Source of the DNA: Omphalotus guepiniiformis
Lineage: Eukaryota > Basidiomycota > Agaricomycetes > Agaricales > Omphalotaceae
Length of the DNA: 64,000 nucleotides
NCBI GenBank assembly: GCA_028554645.1
Contig: JAQOOI010000076.1
Span: 744,001-808,000, forward strand
Direction: 5' to 3'
Shown: piece by piece, positions 48,101 to 59,289 of the stretch
How positions within the stretch are numbered: the stretch's first letter is position 1
Layout of the letters: the number at the start of each line of letters is the position of its first letter
The notes under the pieces: model-generated
What the model was told of the DNA's origin: nothing
The model's input: the letters and a program-made list of their open reading frames with translations, nothing else
Databases searched by the model: none
Made by a program: the position numbers and the translations under genes

Positions 48101-48349
48101 AGAAAGCACGATATCATATGCTGCAACGCCACGAACAGCCTGAGCTGATCGAGGTGAAAATCAAGGAACTCGAGGAAAGGGTATGTGCAGTTTGATTATT
48201 ACCCCATTCTTCTTCACCTTACACATATTCATTAGGCCAAAGAACATGAGATATACGATGTGACACCTTTCCTGAATTCCAAGTTGTTCTCTGCGAATGG
48301 TTACAAAGTTGCGGATGATACCATTGAGAAAAGATTTAAGATGGATTGA
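45109..48349 (+). CDS. MCM2: DNA replication licensing factor MCM2
   Basis: Subunit of the MCM2-7 replicative helicase. The N-terminal tail is Ser/Pro and acid rich ([40 protein letters not shown]), with the histone-binding region and [21 protein letters not shown] zinc finger follows ([12 protein letters not shown] ... [12 protein letters not shown]). The AAA+ core has Walker A ([20 protein letters not shown]), Walker B ([18 protein letters not shown]), sensor 1 ([15 protein letters not shown]) and the arginine finger [17 protein letters not shown]. The C-terminal part includes [20 protein letters not shown] and a winged-helix region ([20 protein letters not shown]) and ends EKRFKMD. Exon 1 is the ATG alone (45109-45111), followed by gtttgt...gtcag|TCT. 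There is no other in-frame ATG before the Ser/Pro tail. Confidence 0.95.
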
Positions 48350-48476
48350 GGATTTTTTGATACCGGCTTGTTTTTCGGTCTTCGCACCTGTGTTGTTGTA
48401 CTATTACTGATGTTTTTGTTGTATTGATTATTCTAAATAAGACAATGGAGTAGGGAGGTGATAGACGAGCCGGAGG

Positions 48477-49307
48477 TCATGAAGAGACTTCAGGGGTAGG
48501 GACTGGTTTTTGCGGTGACGGTAAGGGCGGATTCTCTGGCTCAGCAGTAGGGCTTTCCGCCGTCTTTTCTACTTCTGCACTCTCAGGACTTGACTGACCC
48601 TGATCTTCGTCATCGTCCATTATTTCTACAGCAAGTGAATGAGTTAATGAAAGGTTTATGGAAATCACGGAGACGTACCATCGGCGTACACTTCGGGATG
48701 CGCTCTAAAGCACGTCTGCATCGCCTGAAATTTTTCTACACAGTTGATACCTTTGGGTTCCTCTTCCGAGAACACAAAACAAGAAAACGCTTCACGGAAC
48801 TCGGGACCACAAGGTCCATGTGCCATACCGCCGAGGCATGGACAATCCCAATTGATTTCACCGGTCACTGGGTTGAAAGCACCTTGGGAAGCACCGTCTG
48901 CCGATTGCTCACCCTCGGCTTCAGTTTTCTCGGATTCGGAGGGGACGTCAGACTTAGCGTCAGACTCGGATTCGGGGGAGGTGTCAGGCTTAGCGTCAAA
49001 CTCGGAAGTATGTGAATGAGATATGTCAGGAGAAGGGCCGTCAAGGACAGGCTTTTTTGAGGGTTAATGAAGCGTGAGTTGGATACCGACACTGTTTGAG
49101 ACCAGAAAGACACGTACGTTTCAGACTTGTCGCGCTATCGAGCGCAATACGTTGGTCCCATGTCAGCCGCCATATCACGAAAGAAGTTACTGCAGCAGAA
49201 GCACCAAGAGCAAGTCGAACACGACTAGAAAGAATTTGAGATTGAATACGGGGCGTTTGAGTGTGCAGACATCTGCGCAAAGGAAGGCGTCGCAAGTGGG
49301 AGAACAT
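48477..49307 (-). CDS. MIA40: Mitochondrial oxidoreductase Mia40 (CHCHD4)
   Basis: Imports and oxidises small Cys proteins in the intermembrane space. The start [20 protein letters not shown] is a presequence, followed by a membrane anchor ([20 protein letters not shown]), an acidic linker ([20 protein letters not shown]) and the CHCH core: [20 protein letters not shown] with the redox CPC motif, then [20 protein letters not shown] and [17 protein letters not shown] (twin CX9C). The C-terminus is acidic and Pro-rich ([17 protein letters not shown]). Three short introns. The membrane-anchored form is typical of fungi. It is convergent with MCM2; the twin-CX9C gene on the other side of MCM2 encodes a possible substrate. 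An upstream in-frame ATG at 49361 is less likely. Confidence 0.94.
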
Positions 49308-49536
49308 GAAAGAGTTGTGCTGAGGAATCCTGCCAACGTAATCATTCCCCGAGCATAACAAGCATAAATAAGTGTATTAGATAAGCATTACTAAAACATA
49401 TTACAAACACTAATAATACATATTACATACATCAATTCAAGTCAAGGTTGTCCTGCAAATCACTAACCGTCGACGACGAAATGAGTAACTTGTTCCTGCA
49501 GTTGTATTTCAGGCATTCACTCACTTTGCTCGTCTT

Positions 49537-50412
49537 TTACTGGGACATCAAGTCATTCAAGCACCTGGCCACGATACCAACTCCCTCCTGCACTAAATCT
49601 TTCTCAGATTCCTGAACCCTCCGCATCATTCGCTGGAATCGGTCAGGATGCCACCGCAACTGTGCGTTTCGAATCCTCTCTTTACGTGTCTGATGTTGGG
49701 AATGAACTGGAGAGAAGAGAAACGAGGACAGGCTCGCCAGTGTAATGTCCTCAGGCTTGGATGGCGCTGACACCAAGGGCCAGGGTATATCCGCAAAAGC
49801 AAGAGGCTCCGATGAACCTGAAATTCTGTTCCACTCTGTCTCGTATCTCTGCCACGCGTTAGTCGCAGCATTCTCTGCCGCCTCTTCGCGTTCCCTTCTC
49901 TCGCGTTTCTTCTGTTCGTGCCGCTCCCTCTGCTTCTGCTCCGCTGCTCTTCGTTTCTCTGCTTCTCGTCCTTGTCGGAGCCGTGCTTCTAGTCGTCGTA
50001 ATTCCTCTTGTACAGCCTTAACCTTTTCTCTTTCTCTTTCGACTGCGATGCGCCTCAGTTCCTCCTCACGTCTCATCCATCTCTCGGTTTTCAGCTCGTA
50101 GTTGTCCATCGCCTCTTCCCACATCCTCCGCCGTACTCTCTCTTCAATATCTTGCCGTGCAGCGCCGCTAGGGAATCTGATCTGCTGCTCGAAAATCCAT
50201 TGTTCGGTGGTCCGGTGTACCCTGTCCACTTTCACAAACTCCTGCTCCACAACCCAAGCATAGGTGTTGGCCATATCCTGCCATGGCTTCGTAGGAGCAT
50301 CAGGATGATGGCGACCATGCCTTCGACCGGGAGCATCGGCGTGAGGCCGTGAGCTGTGATGAGACTTCTGCGACCGGTGCGACTTGAGAGGTTCAGGCCG
50401 AATACCATCCAT
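49537..50412 (-). CDS. NFKBIL1-like protein, single exon, charged coiled coil
   Basis: 291-residue protein. The end LRWHPDRFQRMMRRVQESEK and LVQEGVGIVARCLNDLMSQ is the C-terminal signature of NF-kappa-B-inhibitor-like-1 proteins, which in animals are linked to RNA processing. Upstream is a long basic/acidic coiled coil (LRRLEARLRQGREAEKRRAA, EQKQRERHEQKKRERREREE), then WPLVSAPSKPEDITLASLSS. The N-terminus is His-rich (SHRSQKSHHSSRPHADAPGR) and has no ankyrin repeats, unlike the human protein. The gene lacks introns, unusual in this window. Role in fungi unknown. Confidence 0.8.
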   Translation of the reverse strand: MDGIRPEPLKSHRSQKSHHSSRPHADAPGRRHGRHHPDAPTKPWQDMANTYAWVVEQEFVKVDRVHRTTEQWIFEQQIRFPSGAARQDIEERVRRRMWEEAMDNYELKTERWMRREEELRRIAVEREREKVKAVQEELRRLEARLRQGREAEKRRAAEQKQRERHEQKKRERREREEAAENAATNAWQRYETEWNRISGSSEPLAFADIPWPLVSAPSKPEDITLASLSSFLFSPVHSQHQTRKERIRNAQLRWHPDRFQRMMRRVQESEKDLVQEGVGIVARCLNDLMSQ

Positions 50413-51240
50413 CGAGGAATGCTTGCAGACTACTATTTGCTGCTAATGGTAGTCGCCTGCCTGGATGGCAAGGGGCTCGGTGTGGGTCGTTGGGAGTCGA
50501 CTAGCTCTCCCTTCCCTTGGAAGCGTTGGTTTAGTATATTACTGACCACGTTGTATCAGCATGCCGACAGGTAACTCTTTGCATGCCTCATTGTATGTCG
50601 TTGTGCAGCCCTCATAACATGCTGCTGTTGTCAGCTTCTTAGTGCCGAAAGGGCCGTTTCCTTTTACGGGAATGAGGCTAATCCGATTCACTTGCCTTAT
50701 GTTTCTAAACTCTTGTAAGTTGCTAGACTGTATCAAATGTACTTAATAGCAATTTACAATTTGAAGATTGTATTTCATACACTTAGTCAATACTTATGGA
50801 GCAGAACGGGAGCAAAGATGACATATATATTAAAAAGTACATACAAGGAGAAGTACCAACTGGGAAGAAAGCAAGAAGATGTTGGGATGCAACGGGAAAA
50901 TGAAAGATTATGATAGTACTTACAAGTACAAGCACAAGGCAGAAGCGAGGCAAGTGTGTCAGTATTGGATGTAATCTACGCGCCACGTGTTGAAAAGCTC
51001 TTTAACGATCCCTTCTCTTTTCAAAGTCCAAATTCCGTTCTCGTCAGTCCTTTCTCACCAGAACATCCGCTTTTAATTTACTTCTTTCTTTCTCCCTTAG
51101 GTCACGTATTCCATCTTTCTCCTTACCACCGTCAAGGTGTCCCGAGTGCTCCCAGGTACGCCCTTTGTTTTGCTTCCTGTACGCTAATATCATCTAAACC
51201 CAGGTTCTGAAGTGCCTCACTACTTCTCTCCTTCTTCGCC
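50413..51240. other. Divergent spacer before the Sec7-domain gene
   Basis: About 830 bp between the NFKBIL1-like start (50412, minus) and the Sec7 gene start. The last 220 bp before the ATG are CT-rich (ctttctttctcccttag; ctcactacttctctccttcttc), typical of a leader and start region. Possible leader introns (for example gtgtcc...cccag at about 51140-51204) exist. No gene is accepted. Confidence 0.5.
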
Positions 51241-54200
51241 ATGGAGAACGAGCAATTCTCCGCCTCTGATCATCGCGAGCAGCGTATGCTCGCTGTTGCG
51301 AAACTTAAAAGGGCCGCATCACTTCCTCGGTTAAAGGACGGACGGCGACCACCGATGCATAATGAGGGCATGAGTGAGGGTGAGAAAGGGTCTGCTGATG
51401 AAGAGCAAAAACCTGAAGCTGATACCCCACCACCTCCGGAGGAGAGACACGAAGATGCTGCTGAGGTAGAGGCGGACAACGAAGTCGAAGTTGAGGATGT
51501 CACTATTCAACCTCCTGCCAGTCGGTCAAAACGTCGTTCGCGCTCAAGATCACGCTCGAGGGGCTCTAAGGACTTGAAGGGAAAAGCTAGAGCACTTCAA
51601 TCGCCGACTCCCAGCCCTCTAATTCCGGGAGATTCTTCTCAGGACGAAGCTTTTATTCCTTCACCTACAATTACTCTACCCGTTATTCCTTCTCTCATGT
51701 CACCCATTCCCTCGAATCTGCAGCGCTCTCGGCTGCTGAGATCGCCTACACCTAATTCTCAAGATCCGTCTTTGTTCCAATATCCAGGAACGTCTCCGCC
51801 CACCCCTCTGCCTTCGCTAGAAGCACTTCAAAAAGGACTTTTTCGGTCAAATAGTGCAGGGAGAATGTTGGCGATGCATAAACTAACTGGAGGCACAGAG
51901 ACGTATGAGTCCCCTTCACCCACTCCGCCGATCAATGCAAATATTCGGCGGAACAACACTGTTTCCGGTGGCGAGCGGAATGCTGCGCGAAAGTTATTGA
52001 TGGATACTTTGGGAGGCAGAGCTAGGGCAGCAAAGGAAACAGATGGCGAACAGGGCAGTGGGAACGATGAGATACAAGCACCGTCCCCGTCTCCAACACC
52101 TAAGCGCAGGAGGAGGCGTTCTCGGCGAGGATCTTCAGGCGCGAACACCGGCATCTCAGACTCAGACTTCCCCTCTACTTCCCCGAATACGCCTATAGTT
52201 CCCCCTACACCTCTCCCGCCTTCTCTGGATGTTCATGCTGATCTGAGAGCGCGGTCAACGACTCCCAACCAAATACCCAGTCCCCAAATTGTCAATTCCC
52301 GAGTTCCCAGTCCAGCGTCCAAACCTGAATCGCCCGATCCTGCCTTTCAAATCAACGGTTTCGCGGAACGTGATCGACCAGAGCCTACTGCGAGACGGAG
52401 AAGTGTTGTGGTTGAAGAAGACGAGGAAGCTTTTGCTCAGTCGCGATACCCTCCGTTGCCTGCGACTCCACCTCAACACTTTGGGCTTAATAACTATGCT
52501 GCTCGGGTGCCCAATTCGTCTACAGCACCATCTGAAATGACAGATTACACTATGACGTCCGGCGTCGGTGTTCCTGTGTATCTAAGTCATAGAGAGACAT
52601 CTAGGGATGACCTTTTTCCCAACAGCCCTTTCAATACCCCGCTGAAGGAGAGGCCGGCTCGGGAGGAGGATGAGGAAGAAGAAGTTTTATATCCCGCAGA
52701 CGCTTTGAGGGAGCGCTCGATCTATGACAACGAGTTTGAACGTGAAATAAGTTGGATTGCATCTCCCGGTAAGATCTCAGCCGGCGCTCTCTTGCAATGC
52801 TAATCATCTTTTCCCTCTAGTTCCTCTAGTTCCTGAAATACGCATGCCGATACATGATGATGATGATGACGAAGGTGATGAGGACGAAGAAGAGGATCTA
52901 GGATACAACGCCCGCTCGCGCTCAGCTGGATCTTCTAATGGCTTCTCTCCGCAAGAGGACATCTCTCCACGCGCTTCTTCGGACTCCCAGAATATACTGT
53001 TCGAGTCCGAGCTTTCTCCAGAGAACAATCCTTCATACGTTCCTCCTTCACCGTCATCTGTGGCTGCTCTTTCCCACACGGCATCCATACCTCGCGGAAG
53101 TGACGGCTCCATGTCGCCGCAGTCGTATCCGGCTCGTCTATCGGTAGCTTCTCCGTTACAAGGTGAACGCTCTCCTCTAAGTGCTGAGTTTGGGGATCTG
53201 GACGACCGGGCCGTCTTGCACGATAACCTGTCGAAACGTAGTGGGGATTCCGTGTCAACTAGTACTTGGGAGAAAGTCAAAAGCACGTTCACCCGATCCA
53301 ACTCAGTGAGCGGTAGGCGCTCCCGCAGTAACAGCATCGCGAATCGCGAGCGACGAGAGCAAACTGATTCAAGCATTAGTCGCGAGAGCGGTGCCAGTAT
53401 CACTGGCCCGAGGCTGGACAAGAATGACAACAGTGGTGTATTTTCACTACAGCAACCCCAGAACCCTACGTTGTCACCCTCTGCTTCTGCGTCTATCTTG
53501 TCATTGGCGCCTCAGGCTGGTTCCCGCGTCTCACCGATACCTCCGGCATCTGTCGGTATGTCGAAGTATCAGAGTGAGAAGCTCAACCCTTTCCCTGGGA
53601 TTCAGAAGCTGGAAGAAGAGCGCAACCGTGCAAAGGGATTAATCACTGCCTCTGCCTCCACACCGGATGTCAACGCCTTTTACAATGGCAACGTGGAGAA
53701 CGCGGGACCTCTTTCTGCACTTCCTCACAACAATCCGGGATATTTTGACTTGAATAAAGATCGTGGCTTAGTGCAGCAAGCCTCTGACCCGAATTTGGTT
53801 GGAAAGTACTTTACTTCCCCTACGTTGTCGGCAGCGTCGTCATCTTCACCAACTTATCCTGACTACTTCACTGTTGGTTCTTCTCCATCCACGCCGAACG
53901 CTAATTCTATCAAACTCCCAATGACTCTTCCTGGTGTCAAGCAGTGGCTAAGCAAAAATAATAAGAAGATCTTTTCTTCTCAAGGCTCACCCTCGGTACC
54001 CACCTCACCGAATGGTGAAATGCGAAATGGTTCTGGCTTCAAAAAACCGTCACTTTCCGACCTTCTACGGATTCGGAAAGATAATGAATTAGGAACTGAC
54101 TGGGAAGAGCTGGGTGGCACCTCCACCGAGGCCAGCGCCGCCACAGGAAGAGTTCAGTCTTCAAATGACGATAGTGACTTCACCTTGAGCAAAGACTCTA

Positions 54201-56425
54201 CTATGCCCACAACACCACCGTCTCAAAGCTACTCGTTAGCAACAACTGCTACTCCTCAAACTCGTAAAGACCCCCAAGAAGTTGAAAAGACTCCGAAAGC
54301 TCACAGACTCATTACCTCTCCTGTTCCGTACGATGAACGATCGACAATTCCTTCCCTCGGACAACCCCCAGCTCTCCCCTCTCCTCCAGATCCCAACTCC
54401 ACCACCCCTGACCCTTCCTCATCGCTCAGTGATTATCCTCCGCCTTCGACTTCGGATTCATCGTCTAGTTTGTCTTCGCATTATTCAGCCATTGAGCTTC
54501 CAGGTCGTCAAGGCTCCCTAGTCTTGGAGAAGCTGGAAGAAAATCTAGCTAGAGGATCTCGGAGTCCGATGTGGGCGGCTGCGATTGAAGATCCTTCTCG
54601 GAAGTTGATTCTTTCATCGCCGGTATTGCAGGTTGTCAATCCCAACACCGTGAAGGACCGGTTTTTGTTCCTCTTCAGCGACATCCTCGTCATTGCCAAA
54701 CCTGTCGCTCAAGGCGACCATAATGTTATCGACAGGCCGACACCCGAACGGAAATTCATTGTAAAGAGTGTTGTACAGTTGCAGAATCTCCGCTTCTGTG
54801 GAGATCGGAGTGAAGCACCTACAAGGACGTCCACGATGGGCACACTTCCTCGCAATCCTCTAATCAGAACGTTCATCCAACAGTTTAGCAGGGATCCTGA
54901 TCACGCAATCGCAGCGTTGTTTGCAAAATCGGGCATGACAGACGACCCTTCCTTATTAGGGCAACTTCTGTTCAAGACAGTAGACTTGGACCGAGTGAAG
55001 CTTGGTCACTATTTGTCGCAGAGAACCTCTAAAATTGTACTAAAGAGCTTCGTGGATAGCTTTGGGTTCGTTTCACTTCAGATAGATAAAGCGCTGCGTG
55101 TGTTCTTGCTGTCACTGCATGTGCCTTCAAGGCCAGTCAACCACCATAATCCGTTCGAGTACCTGTTGGATGCATTTGCCAGTCGATGGTATGAGGCCAA
55201 CGCCAGATTTGTCGCATACGACAAGGATCTTGCCGTGCGCCTCGTTCGAGCTATCATTCAGCTAAACGACCTCCTCCATGATGGTATCGCCCAGTATCCT
55301 GGTGCGACTTTGCGTCCACGACGTGACATCACCGTGCGTAACTTCGTCGATGCATTCAGAAGATATGACACGCGATACCTGGTTTCGGATGAGCTTCTAG
55401 AGGATATCTACCAATCTATTCGGAGCGAGAGACTTGCGCACGCGCGAGATTCAACAGATGTAGCAGCCCCTCCAGACATATTGATCACCATCAAACGCCC
55501 ACTTCCAACACGCATAACGTACAAATTACAGTCCGACCCTATCATCCTTCGCATACCTCAACCCGACCCTCATTTGTCCATCCAGCTCTTTGGACACGAT
55601 CTAATTTTCGATCCGCCTGTCCTCACATTCCACAAGTCCTCGGAGGTTTCTTTCCGGATAACGGGCAATTCATTGGGGTCGAAGACGATCATAATGTGTC
55701 GATCTGGACCTAATGCGTTGAGTTACTCAGGGCTGCCCTTGGGTCACAGTATCACCATCGAGCGTGCATTCATGCGCAACACGTTTCAAGTTGCATTCAT
55801 GAATCATTGCGACTTGAAGCGGAGGTACATGTTCAGTGTGGATGACCCCTTAATCCGGCACCAATGGACTATATCTCTGAAGGACCACATTCAAGCCGCC
55901 ATTTTATCTTCTACAGCATCCTTGTCTTCGGCGTCTCCCGGATCATCCAAGTTCTATCGGGCTGCAGAGATTGTTGCCTTCAAGGTTTTGCAAGAAACTT
56001 TGATCGGCCAGGAAGCTTCAGCAGGACCTTCGTCACTAATCGATCATGCTGTTCAGCACCTCAACAGTGTCGGGAGCTCTCGTACCGGCTCATCTGATCC
56101 CTTCTTATCCTCCTCCCGAGATGGCACTAAAGGCCTGCGTATCAAATCTATACACATTCGGTCCAAGTCACGTAGTAAGGTCTACCTCCAATCAAAAGCA
56201 GGTAGAAACGAGCTTGATATTGGGACTGACGGGCGAGAGAGCCGTGGCTCCTATCGCGCTCCGTCGAAGGACAGTCCTACTTCGTCTGACTTGTCGCGCC
56301 CTGATGCCCCACTGTGGACTGGTCGGGATCTGGAAATGCAGTGTCTACAGAACAGCTCCATAGCTTTGGTGCTTTCTTACCTTCAAGTTGGGTCGCCAGA
56401 ACACGTATTACGCAACACTTCATAG
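51241..56425 (+). CDS. Large Sec7-PH protein (putative Arf guanine-nucleotide exchange factor)
   Basis: Two exons (51241-52768, 52821-56425; intron gtaaga...ctctag) give about 1710 residues. Residues 1 to about 1080 are Ser/Pro-rich and disordered, with RS runs ([16 protein letters not shown]) and Asp/Glu clusters. Around 1090-1190 is a PH-like start (LVLEKLEENLARGS, RKLILSSPVLQVVNPNTVKD, RFLFLFSDILVIAKPV). A Sec7 domain covers about 1190-1335: FIQQFSRDPDHAIAALFAKS, LGHYLSQRTSKIVLKSFVDS, ALRVFLLSLHVPSRPVNHHN, FEYLLDAFASRWYEANARFV, LVRAIIQLNDLLHDG. A PH domain ends it (GHSITIERAFMRNTFQVAFM, DPLIRHQWTISLKDHI). In ordinary Sec7 domains the loop is 'FRLPGE' with the catalytic Glu; here it is 'LHVPSRP'. 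GEF activity is thus uncertain. The 3' end may have one more small intron (gtattac...catag). Confidence 0.82.
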
Positions 56426-57567
56426 CCTATGTGTTGCACCCTTCGTTATGTCGGGTGTCCGCTTTTCTCTTTATTGTAAGTCTTCATTCTCGAACGTTCG
56501 ACGTCCCGTTTTCTGACCGCTTTTCAGTTATCTAGGTTTCACGGTCTCTCTTATTGCTTTGATCTCGCTCGTTCATGTTCCTCGTATGCTTTATTCAAGT
56601 CAATTTGCTGCTCTCATATCATTCCCTCACTATCATCATATCCATCATCTCGTCGGTTTTGATTGTTGTTCAATTAAATAGATAATCGCTTATAAGTTAT
56701 CGTTATGGACGTGCAGTCTCCCGTTCTATAGTTCTATTCACCCGTCTACGTCTTTACCTACAGTCAAATAATTTATGTGTGGTTTGCGGATGTGAAATTG
56801 TGCGCATACGGAAGCTTTTTTTTTTTTTTTTTGGGTCGGAGCTCTAATTTCCTCGGCTTTAAAAAAGTGCAAACCTTGAGGCTTGCGCATTTTCTTTTCT
56901 CTTCAGGTTCCGTAGCCACGCTGACGGTTTTTGCTCCCTATCTTGAATGTTGGCGGTGATTATTTTAGGACATTTGCGTGTGTTCAGTGTTGGGCCACTC
57001 TGACTACTGGTGAGTCTTTCAAGGTCAATTTTACTATATGGCACTCCCAGTGCCTTCATCTTTGCTATGATTTCAAACCAAAATACATACTGATTTAATG
57101 AGTCCGATCCTGCGGGTTTGTGGACAAATCTTTTACTGAGCTACTTTTTGTTTCGATTCCTTTCATTCACCTTACCATTGCTGACGAAAATTTCTTTCAG
57201 ACACGCGGTAGTTCGCGCTAGTTTCCAGTCGAAGTATTAATAACCAAACGAAATAACTCCTTTGCGTGTCCTCAATTCATCGTACTATGTGTTGAACTGC
57301 GCCGTTGCTATACCAAGTGTTCGACAGGTCGTTCTACGTATCACTGCTACGTCTGAGTACAATGGTAATATGGGTTGGGCCTTGGCTGCGCAGTATTCTC
57401 GCGGTAGTTCGTGCATCACATGGAGTGAATTTCATGTTTTTGAATTAATGTACATGTACCAAATGCCGGAGCAAATGCAATAGTATGTATACACTATGGA
57501 CCTATATTCACAATGCTCTAATAATAATAATGAAATGACCGACGTAAAATGTTTCTCCAGCCTGAAC
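56426..57567. other. Spacer downstream of the Sec7 gene, with a poly-T run
   Basis: About 1.1 kb between convergent genes. It includes 3' UTR-like AT-rich DNA, a T17 tract at about 56816-56832, and small frames with no domain. I see no gene. Confidence 0.55.
56816..56832. repeat. Poly-T homopolymer (17 nt)
   Basis: A single uninterrupted T run in the convergent spacer. It could be a poly-A relic of a retroposed sequence on the minus strand, but nothing adjacent supports that. Confidence 0.8.
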
Positions 57568-59164
57568 TTAGTGGTCAACAGGCTTGAACCTGACGCGAAC
57601 CTCCGCAACTTCTTTTCTTTTCTCTTGCATCGCTCGGAGAATCTCGTCTTCGAGCATAGAAAGATTCTGGACAGTAGAATCACCTGGAACTTCTGCGACT
57701 AGATCGACATATAAGAGCGAGCCGGCGCGACGAGCTCGTAAATTGCTTATTGAAAGTATAGATGGGGTAGCAGATGAGCTGGGAGATGATAGGAGATGGT
57801 CAATGGTGTGTTTTAAAGATTGTCTCGTTTTCGCAGAGACACCAGCATCAGTAAGATCACCCCAAGCCCCGGCGAGTAGTCCAAATCCTTGCTGCAATAT
57901 GACAAATGAAACGAGAAGGCCTGTTGAGGGTGTCTGTTAAGATGATAGCAGAGCAATAAGCACTATAGCACGTACCGCCGATAGGATCTAAAGGCAGCTT
58001 GGGAAATAACCAAGAACCCAGGATGGCGAACAGAGCGACGAAGCTAGAGTACGCATCGCTACGATGATGAATGGCATTCGCCAACAAGACCGGGCTGCTC
58101 TCCGCATCGGCAACTGCCTTCGTTGCTCTATATAACCATTCCTTTGTCAAGACGCTGATTGCAGCGAACCAAGCAGCGTTCGGGTCCACCGTATCTACGT
58201 GTGAGTGATGTGCGATAGACTGTGGTAGATCGGGAGCCACATTCGTGACGTTGGTCAGTATCTCCTGTAGAGGCCCCGACGGTAGAGTAGACGCAGTTTC
58301 CGTTAAGGCGGATAGCAGAAGGTGATAGGAGTGAAAACCAATGCCCAAAGCTCCACCAATGAGAAGCAGGGAAACTGTAGTCGTGCCAAGAGTTTCAAAC
58401 TTGGCGAATCCATAGGGATAACGTTCTGATGGGGGCTTTCGCGACAGCCTCCAGCAAAAGAGGGTAACAAAGTCGCCCAAGAGATCTGAACACGTACCAG
58501 ATCGTAAGAATTCATGAGACATGCGAAAAGGACTGGGAATACTTACCGCTCAAGGAATGGCCTGCATCCGCTAATAACGAGGCAGAGTGCATGTACCATC
58601 CAGCAAGCCCTTTCGCCGCTGTCAACCCAACATTGGAGAACAAGCCAATGATGGTGATCCGACTACCTCGGTCGGCTGCAGAAGAGAGCGTCAGGTTCAC
58701 CTTAAGCGGAGCAACAGAATGTAACGCGTACCAGAACCTTCCCAAGCAGCCATGATCTTCTCTGCACCATAGTTGTACTCCTCGCCATGGGAATGAGAGT
58801 GGCCGCCAAAAAAGGAGTGAGAATGAGAGTGTTCATGGTCGTGGTCATGATCGTGTTCGTGATTATGGTCATTTTTAGGATCAGAGTTCTGCTTGGGTGA
58901 GCCGTTTTGAGATGTAGAGTGTAGTTTTCGCAAAGACATGGGTGAATAGAGAACTGTGGGATGAATGAAAGGACGTGAAGCGAGTGAACCGATTAAGAGG
59001 GGGTGACCTGACACGTCTGCGTTTCTCAGGACACTGAAACGAAGTGGACCCGATGTTCGGAATACTGCGCACTGCTGAGCAGCTGAACGACGAAGGAGAT
59101 GGCAACAACGAGAGAAGGAAGAGGCAAGGAGAAAACAACGAGAGGGTCGATGAGAAACCGTCAT
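57568..59164 (-). CDS. Mitochondrial cation diffusion facilitator (Mmt1/2-like)
   Basis: Divalent-metal exporter; yeast Mmt1/2 move iron out of mitochondria. A basic, Ser-rich N-terminus (MTVSHRPSRCFLLASSFSRC) suits mitochondrial targeting. It is followed by a His-rich loop (NHEHDHDHDHEHSHSHSFF, GGHSHSHGEE). Helices carry the CDF metal motifs ASLLADAGHSLSD and HHRSDAYSSFVALF (HxxxD twice). Other parts: ITIIGLFSNVGLTAAKGLAG, YGFAKFETLGTTTVSLLLIG, AWFAAISVLTKEWLYRATKA and LVSFVILQQGFGLLAGAWGD. The C-terminal domain (ISNLRARRAGSLLYVDLVAE, EVRVRFKPVDH) is the CDF dimerisation domain. Four or five short introns. 'KEWLYRATKAVA' and the DAYSS motif favour the Mmt subgroup. Confidence 0.88.
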
Positions 59165-59289
59165 TTCCCCAATTTAACACTTTCAATTTCACTTTGATCA
59201 GTATATATGTCCTTTCCCAGTCTAGATCGTTCCTACACCGCTTTCTTATACATTCTTTTACTTATTACTGTACACTCGAATCTCCGTTT

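Noticed and set aside
52804..53430. 208-codon minus-strand frame within the Sec7 gene
   Set aside because: It mirrors a Ser/Pro-rich coding exon of the plus strand; low-complexity composition gives long antisense frames.
57262..57483. 73-codon plus-strand frame in the convergent spacer
   Set aside because: Short, no recognisable domain, and AT-rich context typical of 3' spacer DNA.
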